Part shown: piece by piece, positions 30,686-41,119 of the stretch
How the letters are laid out: each line of letters begins with the position of its first letter
How positions within the stretch are numbered: the stretch's first letter is position 1
Assembly: GCA_963924555.1 (NCBI GenBank)
Contig: OZ004584.1
Location: 1,549,001-1,613,000, forward strand
Direction: 5' to 3'
DNA from: Crambe crambe
Lineage: Eukaryota > Porifera > Demospongiae > Poecilosclerida > Crambeidae
Length of the DNA: 64,000 nt
Notes under the pieces: generated by a model
What the model saw: the letters and a program-made list of their open reading frames with translations, nothing else
Database searches by the model: none
What the model was told of the DNA's origin: nothing
Program-made: the position numbers and the translations under genes

Positions 30686-33600
30686 ATGACTTTTGACAGT
30701 TCAAAAGCAAAAGGTAATGAGTACTTCGCTAAAGCTGATTATGAAAAGGCAGTAAAATGCTACTCAGAAGCTTTAACATTTCAGCCACAGAATCACTTGG
30801 CTCTTAGTAATAGAAGTGCTGCTTACATCAAATTGAATCTCTATCAGAAAGCTTATGATGATGCTGTTCAGTGTATAAAAGTAGCACCTAAATTTGCTCG
30901 AGGTTATCTGAGAAAAGCTACAGCTCTTAATGGACTTGAGAAATACACTGAAGCTTTGCTACCTGCAGAACAGGGATATTATCTCCGTGGCAGTGATCAA
31001 ATCTGCAAAGATTGTGTTACTCAGTGGCTGAAAGCATCTAAAGCAATGCTTGAGAAAGATGTAGCAATGCTCCAAGATGATATTCCAGGGGTTTCTCCCT
31101 TAACAAAGAAATGTTTTGAAATTTTGCATGAAATTGAGAAGCAGGACAAAAATTTGACTCCTGAAATTCTCCAGGACCACATGTTTAAAATTGCTGAAGA
31201 GCTTGAATGTATATTACAAAAGTTTGGTCATAGCATGAAACCCTGTATGGGTCAGTGGATCGAGGTACTAATGCAAGTTCTTAAAGAAGATCCTCGTACA
31301 CATGCTGCTCCTCCAGCAACAACTGAGTTATTCAAAAAGAAATCAGCAGAGTTAGTTTTATGGCTTGACTCAGAAGTAGATCACCTATTATATCCGATAA
31401 TTCGACCAGTGTTTGGCCTTCTTACTCTCTCTATGCTTACATGTGTTTCTACTCTTAATCAAATAGTTTCTTCTCGTACTCGTATACAGGTTATTACTAA
31501 AGCCTGCTTGATGTTATATAAGGACTCTATTCTCTCAAGCAAGCAATACCTCAGGCTCCATATTCATGCACTGCAGCATTTATTGAATTCATTTTGCATG
31601 GAGACTGGTCATAACAGAGAAAGAGGGCAGGACGAATCAAATGACATAAAAAGTCTTACAAAGGAGCTTAAATCCCTACTTAGCCATTATGATCCATCTA
31701 ATGAAGATTATGTCGATATCAAAAAAAGCACAGATCTTGTTATTGAAAATGCTACTTTTTTAATTTCTTCAAAAGATCAGCCTTTCAAGCGATTAACAAA
31801 AGCAGATGCAGAAATGCTGAAAGATCAAATTACAACAGAAATTGAAAGATTAGAATCCAATATTGATGATCTCCATTTTAGAGATATGGATTCTCTTGTG
31901 CTGGCAACAGGTAATTAAAATTCACTAGCTATGCATCAACACTTCACACTTTATATAAGGGAAAAAGCATTTCTTGAAATGAAAAAAAGATGTAGGGATG
32001 ACCACTGCTCAAAAAAGTAAGGAAACAAGAAGGATGAAATGGGATCAATCTTTGTTCTGTACATCCAGCCAACAATCCCTACATATACGTACATTACTAC
32101 ATTATAATCTGAAGCTACCCGACGTATATGTAGGGAATGTTGGCTGGATATACAGAACAAAGATTGATCCCATTTCCATCCTTCTTGTTTCCTTACTTTT
32201 TTGAGCAGTGGTCATCCCTACATCTTTTTTCATTTCAAGAAATGCTTTTTCCCTTACTTGTTCCCGGTCTTTTTTCCTCTCTTTTATGGTTTTAGCTATG
32301 TATAGAGTTCATTCTTCTATGTGTATGCAGGGACAGATGAAAGAAGTTCTCCAATAGTTCTCCAATAGCATACCAGCCCAATCATTATCGAGTCAAGGTG
32401 TTGTGTTTTATTGAGCCATACTTGGAGGTCGAAGATGCTGAAATAGAATCTACCGTGGTGAATCTAAATCCCCGAATCGATACAGTAGTCTATCATCATT
32501 ATCCAGAGCTAGAGCTAGCTAGCTAGAGACAGCTGAGTAATAATTATGATTTCGAATAATTGGATATTCAAATACATGCGCATGCGTATTATAGAAAAGA
32601 TGGCTTCCTAATTGAATTAGTCAGAGTGCTGTGCTCCGTAGTGTCTCCTTTTTCATCGACTCTTTCGAGGATCAATGAGTAGAAAAGATCGTAGTTTGTA
32701 GAATTTGGAGTGGATTTGTCCAGAAATTATGGCTGTAGCTTGAGTGGTTCGAGAGATATGGTTGTCTAAGAATAATAATAATAATAGAGAAGAAGAAGAA
32801 TCCAGCGATTTACCTGGTTGCCGTATTTCTGAAACGGTAAGCTCCCTGGTCCTGAAACTTAGTCTGCTCATTGTAGTAGTAGGCTCTAGTAGGCTGGATA
32901 ATCATTCACAGTAGCTTTTGTTAGGTCTAAGTGGGAGAACTAGAACTTCACTTTAGTATTAGTCTATAGGCGGCGCGCGCGGCCGTCCGAGTCATCCCTA
33001 CATAGAGAGTGCTACCGCACTCTCTGATATACTTTGCATGGAGTATCTATTATGACTGCACAAGAATTGGACTGTGAACCCCAATTAAAAAAGATCCACA
33101 TAAATCGAGCTGTATCCTTATATATATTATTTTTAAATAATAGGTGGATTCACACATATAAATGAAATTGGATGTGCTGAAATGGCTCTGAAGAAAAGTG
33201 AATCATTTTATATGGGAGTTATTATAAAGTTATTGGAAAACAAACTACTTGCCTTAAATGATGCTGCTGAGTGCTTCTTTCATCCACAGGCAATGATGCT
33301 ATCCAATGCCGTCTTTTTTGCTGGTATCGATGATATCTTCTTAGCTAATGTGCACATTCGATGGAAGTGCCTTTCCACTGAGCTTTATGCTATACTTGCC
33401 CGAGTAGGACTGAGTGATAGTCTTTTGAGTGTGTTTCAAAAAATAGAAGATTTCAAGCTTGATAGTGAAGGGAAAGGTAACGAAGGTAAAATACTCATTG
33501 AGATTGCCAGCCAGCATAAGAAAGAAGTAGATGACATAGTGCAGAAATGGGGAAAGAAGGTGATTAGTTTGCTTTTAGATCAGTCTTGGGAAGATGTTCA

Positions 33601-34918
33601 AAAGATGATTCAGCCTAAACAGATGCTTCTTCAATATTGTATGGTCCCATTATATGATACTAGCTGCTATCCTGTTCCTATCCCTCCAAAGGTAACAAGT
33701 CTTACAGGAGTTGTAATTGCCATCATGAATGATGGCCCTCCTGTTGTGAAAACCCTTGACTTCAGAAAAATTCAAGACCTTGCAGTGGAAACACACAACA
33801 AAGCCATGAAAGCTGTAGCTGCCAAACATGCAAGAAGGCCCTGGAGAGATCTACAGATTGAAGCTGATAAAAAAGCTTCTGATCTATTACAGGTCATGTT
33901 TCCCAGGGATATTCAATCTTTCATATCCAGTGCAGCTGTTGAAAGCGTTTATTTTTGTCCCGATCAAGTTTTAGCAAAATTTCCAATTGAAATTCTTCCT
34001 TTCAGAGACGGAAAATATCTTGGAGATAATGTTAGTATCACATACCTTTCATCAGCCAGGGAATTGTTACGGGAATCCACACTCTCTCTCATATGCTCAG
34101 ATCCAATGGTACATGCCCCCACAAATAAATGTATAATATTTGCAAATCCTAATTTTGACATGGAAAAATCAAATCTTCAAGGTGGAAGCCATTGGAACTT
34201 GTTGGGGTCTTTACTGTCATCTTTTTTCACTATAGAAGATCAAGGGACTATAAGCAAAGCCCATTCTCTTCCAGGTTCTGAGAGTGAAGCTTATGATATC
34301 AAGCATTTATTAACTTCTCAAGTTGATGATGAGTCATCATATTGTGTCGATGTGGCTATTGGTGATGATGCTACTCTTTACAATGCGCTTCAAGTAAATT
34401 CTCCATTGGTCTTGCACTTTGCTACTCATGGATTTTCGAGTCCAGATTTCCACTATCAGTATCATAATTTTTGGTCCGACACTAGATCTGGACTTCTTTT
34501 GGCTGGAGCGAATACTTATCGTCTTCAGAAGTATAATTCTATAGCTAATAATGCTGGAACAGGTGAATTAACTGCTTTAGCTGCTTGTGGAATGAAGTTG
34601 ATTGGTACACGTTTAGTGTACCTATCCACCTGTAGATCTTCATATGGCTTTATTGGCCGTGGAGAAGCTCTTAGCAGCTTGGCTCAGGGATTTCGTATTG
34701 CTGGTTCGAAGACTGTTATAGCAACACTGTGGCCTGTGTCTGATGAGGTGGGACATAAAATAGCTCTTAATTTTTATACTTATGCCAAGCAAGGTATGCT
34801 TCCATCACTGGCTCTTCAGGCAGCTAAAAAGAAATTACGTGAAGAAGATTGCTATGAACATTGGTATAACTGGGCAGGTTTTCTTTGCATTGGAATGGAT
34901 GTACCCATTTTTATTTAG
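30686..34918 (+). CDS. TPR-CHAT protein (caspase-like peptidase domain)
   Basis: Two exons, 30686-31910 and 33144-34918 (donor AACAG|GTAATT, acceptor AATAATAG|GTGG), joining in frame as LATGGFTHINE to give 999 residues. Residues 3-104 are three TPRs (SKAKGNEYFAKADYEKAVKC onward) close to Hop/STIP1-type repeats. A long helical region follows. The CHAT domain (clan CD peptidase fold, related to caspases and separase) fills about residues 740-999: CIIFANPNF, LPGSESEAYDIKHLL, LVLHFATHGF with His837, LVYLSTCRSS with Cys905, KTVIATLWPVSDE and HWYNWAGFLCIG. Both catalytic residues are present, so it is likely an active Cys peptidase. The TPR part probably binds partners or chaperones. Its substrate and pathway cannot be read. 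The ATG at 30686 is directly upstream of the first TPR. Confidence 0.88.
31957..32255. mobile_element. 300-bp foldback element in the TPR-CHAT intron
   Basis: Two arms of about 140 bp, beginning AAGGGAAAAAGCATTTCTTG at 31957 and ending with its complement at 32255, are nearly perfect complements through TGTAGGGATGACCACTGCTC and GATCAATCTTTGTTCTGT. The short centre is around 32100. Transcribed as part of the intron it would form a very long hairpin RNA. Confidence 0.85.
33004..33025. repeat. small palindrome, copy 2
   Basis: Same AGAGAGTGC/GCACTCTCT box as at 27918-27939, again preceded by CATCCCTACATA and followed by GATA. It lies in the intron about 120 bp before the CHAT exon. Confidence 0.6.
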
Positions 34919-35309
34919 TATTAATAGCTAATTGTATTGTGCATGTTCTTTATTGCTGAACTCTAATCTTGTGTACAATTATGATGCTGATAATATTGGT
35001 TAAATTATAGAGACTATGGCTTTTAGCACTTTATTGTTGTTGTTGTTGTTGTTGTTGTTGCTATTGCACATCATTGAGTGATTATTAGAGATGAGGTGAG
35101 ACATGGGTATGAATCATGAGAGATGAGGAGTTAATACCTGCCATGTGACTGCATGCCGAGCTACCCATGCATAGGTATATATACAGTTCTGTAGAGGTGC
35201 TAACAGTCATATTACTTGGTGTGTAACTGTTCTGCAGAACATCATTGGCAGAGATATTGGGGGGGAAGATCTAGTGAGGGGCGGATATAAACACATATAA
35301 TCTAGCTGC

Positions 35310-35670
35310 TACAGTGTCTATAGTGCTTATGGTGTCCCAGTGTGGAGTGTCCACAGTGTCTTAGTGACTACATGACTAAGGTATCTAGTGATTACAGTGT
35401 CTCAGTGTCTACAGTGTCTTCATTGTCTACAGTGTCTACAATGTCTACGCCGGTCTTCGTGACTACGGTGTCTTCATGCAGTGACTGTGGTGCTACAGTA
35501 TCTTCAGTGAATTATGGTGTCTTCAGTGAATTATGACTTCAGTGTGCCTGTGGATGTAATAATGCCAATAGGGGGTGTAGCTACATGTGCTGTCACTGAA
35601 GACACCGTAGACACTGAAGAAACCATAGTCACTGAGACACTGTGGAAAGTAAGACACTGTAGACACTGAG
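35310..35670. repeat. degenerate ACAGTGTCT minisatellite with inverted second half
   Basis: Short units built on CAGTGTCTAC (35310-35545) read on the plus strand, then as their complement (CACTGAAGACACCGTAGACA) from about 35590, so the array folds on itself. Confidence 0.7.
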
Positions 35671-36604
35671 TAGCAGCTACGTATAATATTCATACGTATA
35701 ACATAAAGGATACAGTTTATATCTGCGTCTTTATTATCTTGATGGAGGAGAGAGGGCAGCAGTGAGGTTGTCCCTTCCATGGGGGGACACAATTCACTAG
35801 TGTCACGGGGAGACATTCACTAGTGAATAATAACTATCTGGAGACATTTTGGAGGAAACAGTTTTCACTAACTATAGCTATAATATATGTATTAGCTATT
35901 CTGACACAAAACACAATCCTTTGCTGCTGCTGAGTGAAGGTATGGGGGACATGTCATGCACTCTCTTCAGGAGAAGAGTGCATGTGGTACACAGACATTA
36001 GTTCTATAAACAGCCACCAGAACCATTGTGTACTGATATTCACAATATTGAGTGTCATGATCATCATGACAATATTGCTTTAGAGTTTTTCGAGATTATG
36101 TGCAATAGCTAATGTAAAATTCATTCAAGGTTTTTCAAAAGTATGCATATACAGTGGCTGTCAATAACTTGCTAGCTATGACCTACATGTACGTATCCTT
36201 AAAAATTTTAGCTGAAGTTCACAAAGTTTAGACATACTAGAAAGATATTAAAACTAATCCATGGAGTATTAGCAACACTTTGACTATGATAACTAAAATA
36301 GTCACATGATTTTATTTGTGCACATGGGAGGGAATATACATACTTCCTACCCTTGCCATGGCCTAATGGCCACATTGTTGAGATAACTAATGTGTATCTG
36401 TCTAAAATAAGTTGCATAATAGTTAGCTAGCTACCCCATTTAAAACTTGTAAGTTATGACTATAATAGCTGTAGCCGTATCCTCTGTTAGCATCTATTGC
36501 AGCCTTCTATGGAAATGTTTTGCTAAATGGACACATTGTTATGTTGCTTTAAGCATAAGTTGCATACATAATGTATTTACCCCATAAATCTGTGACTATC
36601 CTGT

Positions 36605-36840
36605 TTTATGTTGCAGAAACACTTTCAGCATCTGTCTGAAATAATTTGCATAGCTACATGTAGATTTAATAATTATATGTATACAACAGCCACTATCCTC
36701 TGTTAGCTATTTATGTTGCAGAAACACTTTCAGCATCTGTCTGAAATCATTTGCATACGTACATGTATTTTAAAAAGCCACTCTCCTCTGTTAGCTGTTT
36801 ATGTTGCAGAAACATTCATGAATCTGTCATGTTTACAAAT
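36605..36840. repeat. tandem blocks of the cluster's upstream repeat
   Basis: Three units of about 90-105 bp sharing GTTATGTTGCAGAAAC and CTTTCAGCATCTGTCT, starting near 36607, 36712 and 36797. The same blocks precede the other family members (about 40600-40750, 47215-47345, 50890-51120, 57100-57420). Confidence 0.65.
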
Positions 36841-36898
36841 TTACCAAATGGACTATAGCAGCTATAGCTATATCTATACACTGTCAAAATGAAAGTAT

Positions 36899-36981
36899 TT
36901 ACTGCACACCATTTTTATCCCTATATTATAAATACACACTGTTTTGTTTTTAGTGTACGTATGTATTGGGTGTGCAGTACA
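36899..36981. promoter_or_regulatory. conserved hairpin upstream of family copy A
   Basis: ACTGCACACC at 36901-36910 pairs with GGGTGTGCAGT at 36968-36978, about 220 bp before the start codon. The same hairpin at the same place precedes copies B, C and E. It may be an old MITE carried along, or a shared control element. Confidence 0.45.
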
Positions 36982-37116
36982 CTGTGTATAGCCTCTGTTT
37001 GCATCTGTTATAGTTACTCTTACATAATTCTGCAGTTATTAATGTTTATTATTTTTTTATGTGACAGATCATGAAAAGTGTTTCCGCAACAAATAGTTTT
37101 GCTAGGGCATACACAA

Positions 37117-37135
37117 GCAAATAAAAAGCTGAATG
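37117..37135 (+). promoter_or_regulatory. candidate TATA-like box of copy A
   Basis: GCAAATAAAAAGCTGAATG, 67-85 bp before the ATG, is kept in the other copies (about 47663, 51474, 57711 and 60418), which suggests a core promoter. Confidence 0.35.
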
Positions 37136-37201
37136 CAGTGTTAACCTGCAGTTTGAATTCCCTCATCTAGCTATAGGTAGTGGTTAGCTGTCTATAATAA
37201 A

Positions 37202-38444
37202 ATGAGTAAAAAAGTGAATGTTGATGATGATACAAGATACAACATTCATGAAAATGAATGTTATGCAACTATGACATGTGCCTCAGTTGTTAATGGAGAG
37301 AAAAAGGAAGTTTTCTCAAAGAAGAAATTCTTCTGCATTTTAATGATTGCAGTTGCAGTCATTGGGCTTAATTATCATTGCAGTCTTTATTTGCCTTGCA
37401 TTTGCCTTTATCAAGATTTCAAGTCTGAAGAGTACTATTCAAAAGTTGAACACTTCTTCTGGTCAGTCAAATCAGGAATTAGCAAAACTAAATAGTAAGT
37501 GTGAAGCAAATAGACAAATGCTCAATGCTTCAGTGCTCAAGCTAAACCAGCTTAGTCAAGGACACTCTATACTGAAGAACACAACACAGCAATTAATAAA
37601 TAATTTGGAGGGTTTAGGATTGCTTCCAAGTTATCCTGCAGCTTCATGTGCTGCTATTCTCCAGTTCGCTCCTTCCCCTCTATCAGGCCACTATTGGATC
37701 AGGTCCTCCAATGGCTCTGTTGTACATGTGTACTGTGACATGATCAGGTCGTGTGGTAATAACACTGGAGGGTGGATGAGAGTGGCTCACTTGGACATGA
37801 GAGACAGCAGTAGCCAGTGTCCCAGTGCTCTCATACTGCGCACCAATTCAAATAAACGTATATGTGCAACAGGCTTAGAAGATGCAGGCTGTTCTTCAGT
37901 GATTTTTCCCACTAATGCTATACAATATTCAAAAGTGTGTGGGATGATCAAAACTTTTCAAAATGCCACTGGAGATACATTTGGTGACTCTTCATATAAC
38001 TATGGTGATATTGAACGCTCAGAAGATATCAACCTTCCCTATGTGGATGGCATTAGTATCACTCACGGTTATCCAAGACAACACATTTGGACATTTGCTG
38101 CAGGTCTTGATGAAATTGGTAGTCATCCTCATCTAAATTGTCCCTGCACTAACACTAACTTTGCAAGTCGTGCAAGTCAACCTCCAGCATTTGTGGGAAA
38201 CGATTACTTCTGTGATACAGCAAGTGAAGGTCGCTTTCAAAATATATTCTACCCAGATGACCCCTTGTGGGATGGAGCTGGCTGTGGAGCACTAAACACA
38301 TGTTGCTCCTTCAACAATCCTCCATGGTTCTATAAACAGCTGCCACAGCACACCACTGATGATATTGAGATGAGGCTATGTAACGACGAGGGCAGTGTTA
38401 ATGAAGACACTCCTATAGAAATAATCGACTTTTATGTTCAGTGA
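37202..38444 (+). pseudogene. family copy A: type II membrane protein with fibrinogen-like ectodomain, one frameshift
   Basis: Single-exon member of the cluster. Cytoplasmic tail TRYNIHENECYATM, a membrane helix (FFCILMIAVAV..., then IIIAVFICLAFAF), a stalk rich in Asn-X-Ser/Thr, and a Cys-rich ectodomain from PSYPAASCAAIL. The block VVHVYCDMIRSCGNNTGGWM matches the first subdomain of fibrinogen-related domains. Later blocks are WDGAGCGALNTCCSFNNPPW, DDIEMRLCNDEGS and a C-terminal IEIIDFYVQ. The calcium-site motif of true fibrinogen domains is not seen. Compared with copy C it has 4 extra bases near 37370 in the membrane helix, which shift the frame; from there to the stop it is open. It is either a fresh pseudogene or an allele/assembly error. 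Confidence 0.75.
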
Positions 38445-39363
38445 TTCAGTTGTTACAGCATTAGAATAATAATTATGATTGACATAGTTAAAAACTAGTG
38501 TTTATGTAAATAGCATACACACTATGTTATAGATATGTCAAGAATCACAGCAGTCATCAGATGACGGCAGCCATCAGTGAGAAAACATTTCTACGGTATC
38601 TGTTTGTGCATGTACTTAATTTATGGTTTATGTAGCATAAGGCACAATCTTTAGACATAGCTAGGAAGCTATAATTATGCTCAAAAATGCACCTACGTAG
38701 CATACGTACTGAGCATTACATAATTGTTTTGGTCTCCAAAATTCACAGTTTATTTACACACACTTTGTAACTATAGCTACACTGTTAAAAATGGGGTATA
38801 AAAATGTAACACCTCAGGGGTGCAAATAACTCATTATGGAGTGTGGGTGTTTAAGGTATACCTATTAGGGTGTAATTCTCTTTTTTTACACCAGTAGCTA
38901 AGAAGATAGGCCTGAGGAAAATGTGCTTGAAATTATTCTTTTTATACATGTACATCCTTATATATTTACAATTGCAAGGCACAAGCAAGGTCGTGCTGAG
39001 AAATAGTTTTTTATACTTTGAGAGTGATGAAGCTTTATATCTTGGGTAAGAATTGTCCTTTCTCCTTCATGTTTGGTATGTGTGGTAGTGTTATAGTGTG
39101 TCTTAGTCATGTGGAGTTTTAAGTCCTTAGCTTTGGAGATTGGCTTTCTTAGCAACCATGTGTGGGCGGTATGTCTGACCACCCTTAAGATTTGTTCAGT
39201 GAATCGCATGAAAAAAAAAGCACGTTCGCGTGATAGCGCGGATGATTTCTCGCGATCCTTCGCCATTCCGCTCGCGGATGAAGTTCGCGCGAATCGACGT
39301 GAATTGACGTAAATACGCGTAGTTGCGCAAACATCGCTAGATTACGCGATTGCTCGCGCAAAG
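38445..39363. other. intergenic with a CpG-dense patch
   Basis: AT-rich except for about 140 bp at 39222-39362 packed with CGCG/TCGCG words. No gene supported. Confidence 0.5.
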
Positions 39364-40750
39364 TTCCTTGTTTCATAATAGAGTCAAATTACCTATAGCA
39401 TGTAACAACTATTATGATTATCAGTAGTCCAGATGCATTAAAACAATTTTCAGTAATTAGCTATCAGAGTGGCACTCCATGTAGCTACATATCAAAACTA
39501 CATTTCTTTTCATAGCTAATAGCTAGCACTAGATCTCATCGTGATCTCCAGCTTTCCAAACAGTTTACAGTTTATGTATAGCTAACACGTGATTGAGTCA
39601 GCAATATACGTACGTAGTCACTCTAGACACATATGTATTCATCCACTACCCACAAGGTTGTAACATGAGTGTGTGTCGTTATCAGTCATGCATGTACATG
39701 AAGACGTTGGAATTCAAGCATATAAAATTATATCCAGTGCTAATTATAGTACTGTATAGTTTTAAGTGTTGCAATTATTAAAGCCAACTATAGCCAGCCT
39801 CCCTCTACAGCAGCAGCAATGTAACTGGCAGCATAGCGAGAACAGTTTAGCTGCAGCTGATATACTGTAAAACAAAAGTGTGCTGTGGACACCATTGGTG
39901 TCCGTATTGGGACATTTTGTCCCAATATGGACTCTTTTCAAACACCAAAGTGTCCATAGTACACTTTATTTTTTAGACTGCAGCCAAGTACTGTATGGCT
40001 CAGCTGGTGATTATAGCTATAAATAGCTATAGCTAATGTTTTGTTGTCTTGAGCATCTTGAGCATGTCTTGAGGGAGGAGAGTAGATAGTTAGTAAATTA
40101 GATGAGCAGCTGTAGCTACTGTAGTGCAATAAGGAGTGATATAATGACCGAAACACCACAAATTAAACTGATAGCTAGCATACACAGTAGTGTATAACCC
40201 ATTATAGCTAATTATGAACAATTGATTAATATTGTCTGAAGTTCACAAAGTTAGATATGTACATGTAGCTATGTAGCTAACTATTATGTTATAGCTACTA
40301 CTAGGAAGAGAGTAATCAGTAATATTACTATCCCAGTGAATTCACTTTGAGTATTAGCTAGCTATTATTATAGCTACACTGTGAGTAGCTGGCTGGCTAC
40401 TGTAACAATTCATTAGCTATAGACACAAGTTAATTATACATGATTTTTGATTTGTGCTTCACATGAGAGGGAATACATGTAACTACACATAGTAATTAAT
40501 GTATATACCCCTTCCTGCACCCTTCACCCTTGCCAGGGCCACACTGTTGAAATCATGTTGCAACAATTATTATGGCAAACACTGTTGAGATAACTAGCTA
40601 TGTTCATGTTGCAGAAACACTTTAAGCATATATAAGTTGCATCAGCTACATTAGCTATATGTATATATACTTGATAAATCTGTGACTATAGCTATTATAG
40701 CCAGCTGTTTATGTTGCAGAAACACTTTCAGCAATCAACATCTGTCTAAA
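39364..40750. repeat. segmental duplication, copy 1 (left part)
   Basis: Nearly the same sequence as 55790-57245, starting TTCCTTGTTTCATAATAGAG. It includes a hairpin around GTGGACACCATTGGTGTCC (39880-39965). The duplicated unit resumes at 47143 after the LTR element and runs on into family copy B. Confidence 0.85.
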
Positions 40751-41051
40751 TGTTTACGGTGAGCTCTTCCTTGTGGTGTAACTAGAAATCTAGACAGGCT
40801 AGACTAAAGCGAAACGAGTGAGTAGCTAGAGGCAGGCTCTTAGCTAACTATGCAACAACTATATTTCACAGTAGGTTTAGCTATCAAAATTCTTAGACTT
40901 AGCGACAAGTATGATAATTATTAGTTAAGTGAGGCAAAAATCATAGTGAATACATGGCGCAGGGCGCATGGCCCACCACAAAGAGGAAATAACATGACCA
41001 AGGGAGGAGCATACTTCAAATTGGGTCAAAGTACAATAAAGTGAGTGAACA
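40751..41051 (-). repeat. 3' LTR of the BEL/Pao element
   Basis: 301 bp, identical to 46842-47142 except for about one base. In element orientation it starts TGTTCACTCACTTTATTG and ends CGTAAACA. Confidence 0.95.
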
Positions 41052-41119
41052 TACCGCCGGCCAAGACCGGATGGTCTTACAAAATAAAATAAAAGAGAAG
41101 TGAAGAGAAAACGTTCAGT

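Larger units (their letters stand above)
34919..36898. other. intergenic with simple repeats
   Basis: Holds a (TTG)n tract at about 35032-35060, a minisatellite at 35310-35670, and from about 36600 repeated blocks of the membrane-gene upstream region. No supported gene. Confidence 0.55.

Noticed and set aside
31951-32204. Short ORFs on both strands in the TPR-CHAT intron
   Set aside because: They are the two arms of the foldback element; the similar peptides from both strands show this.
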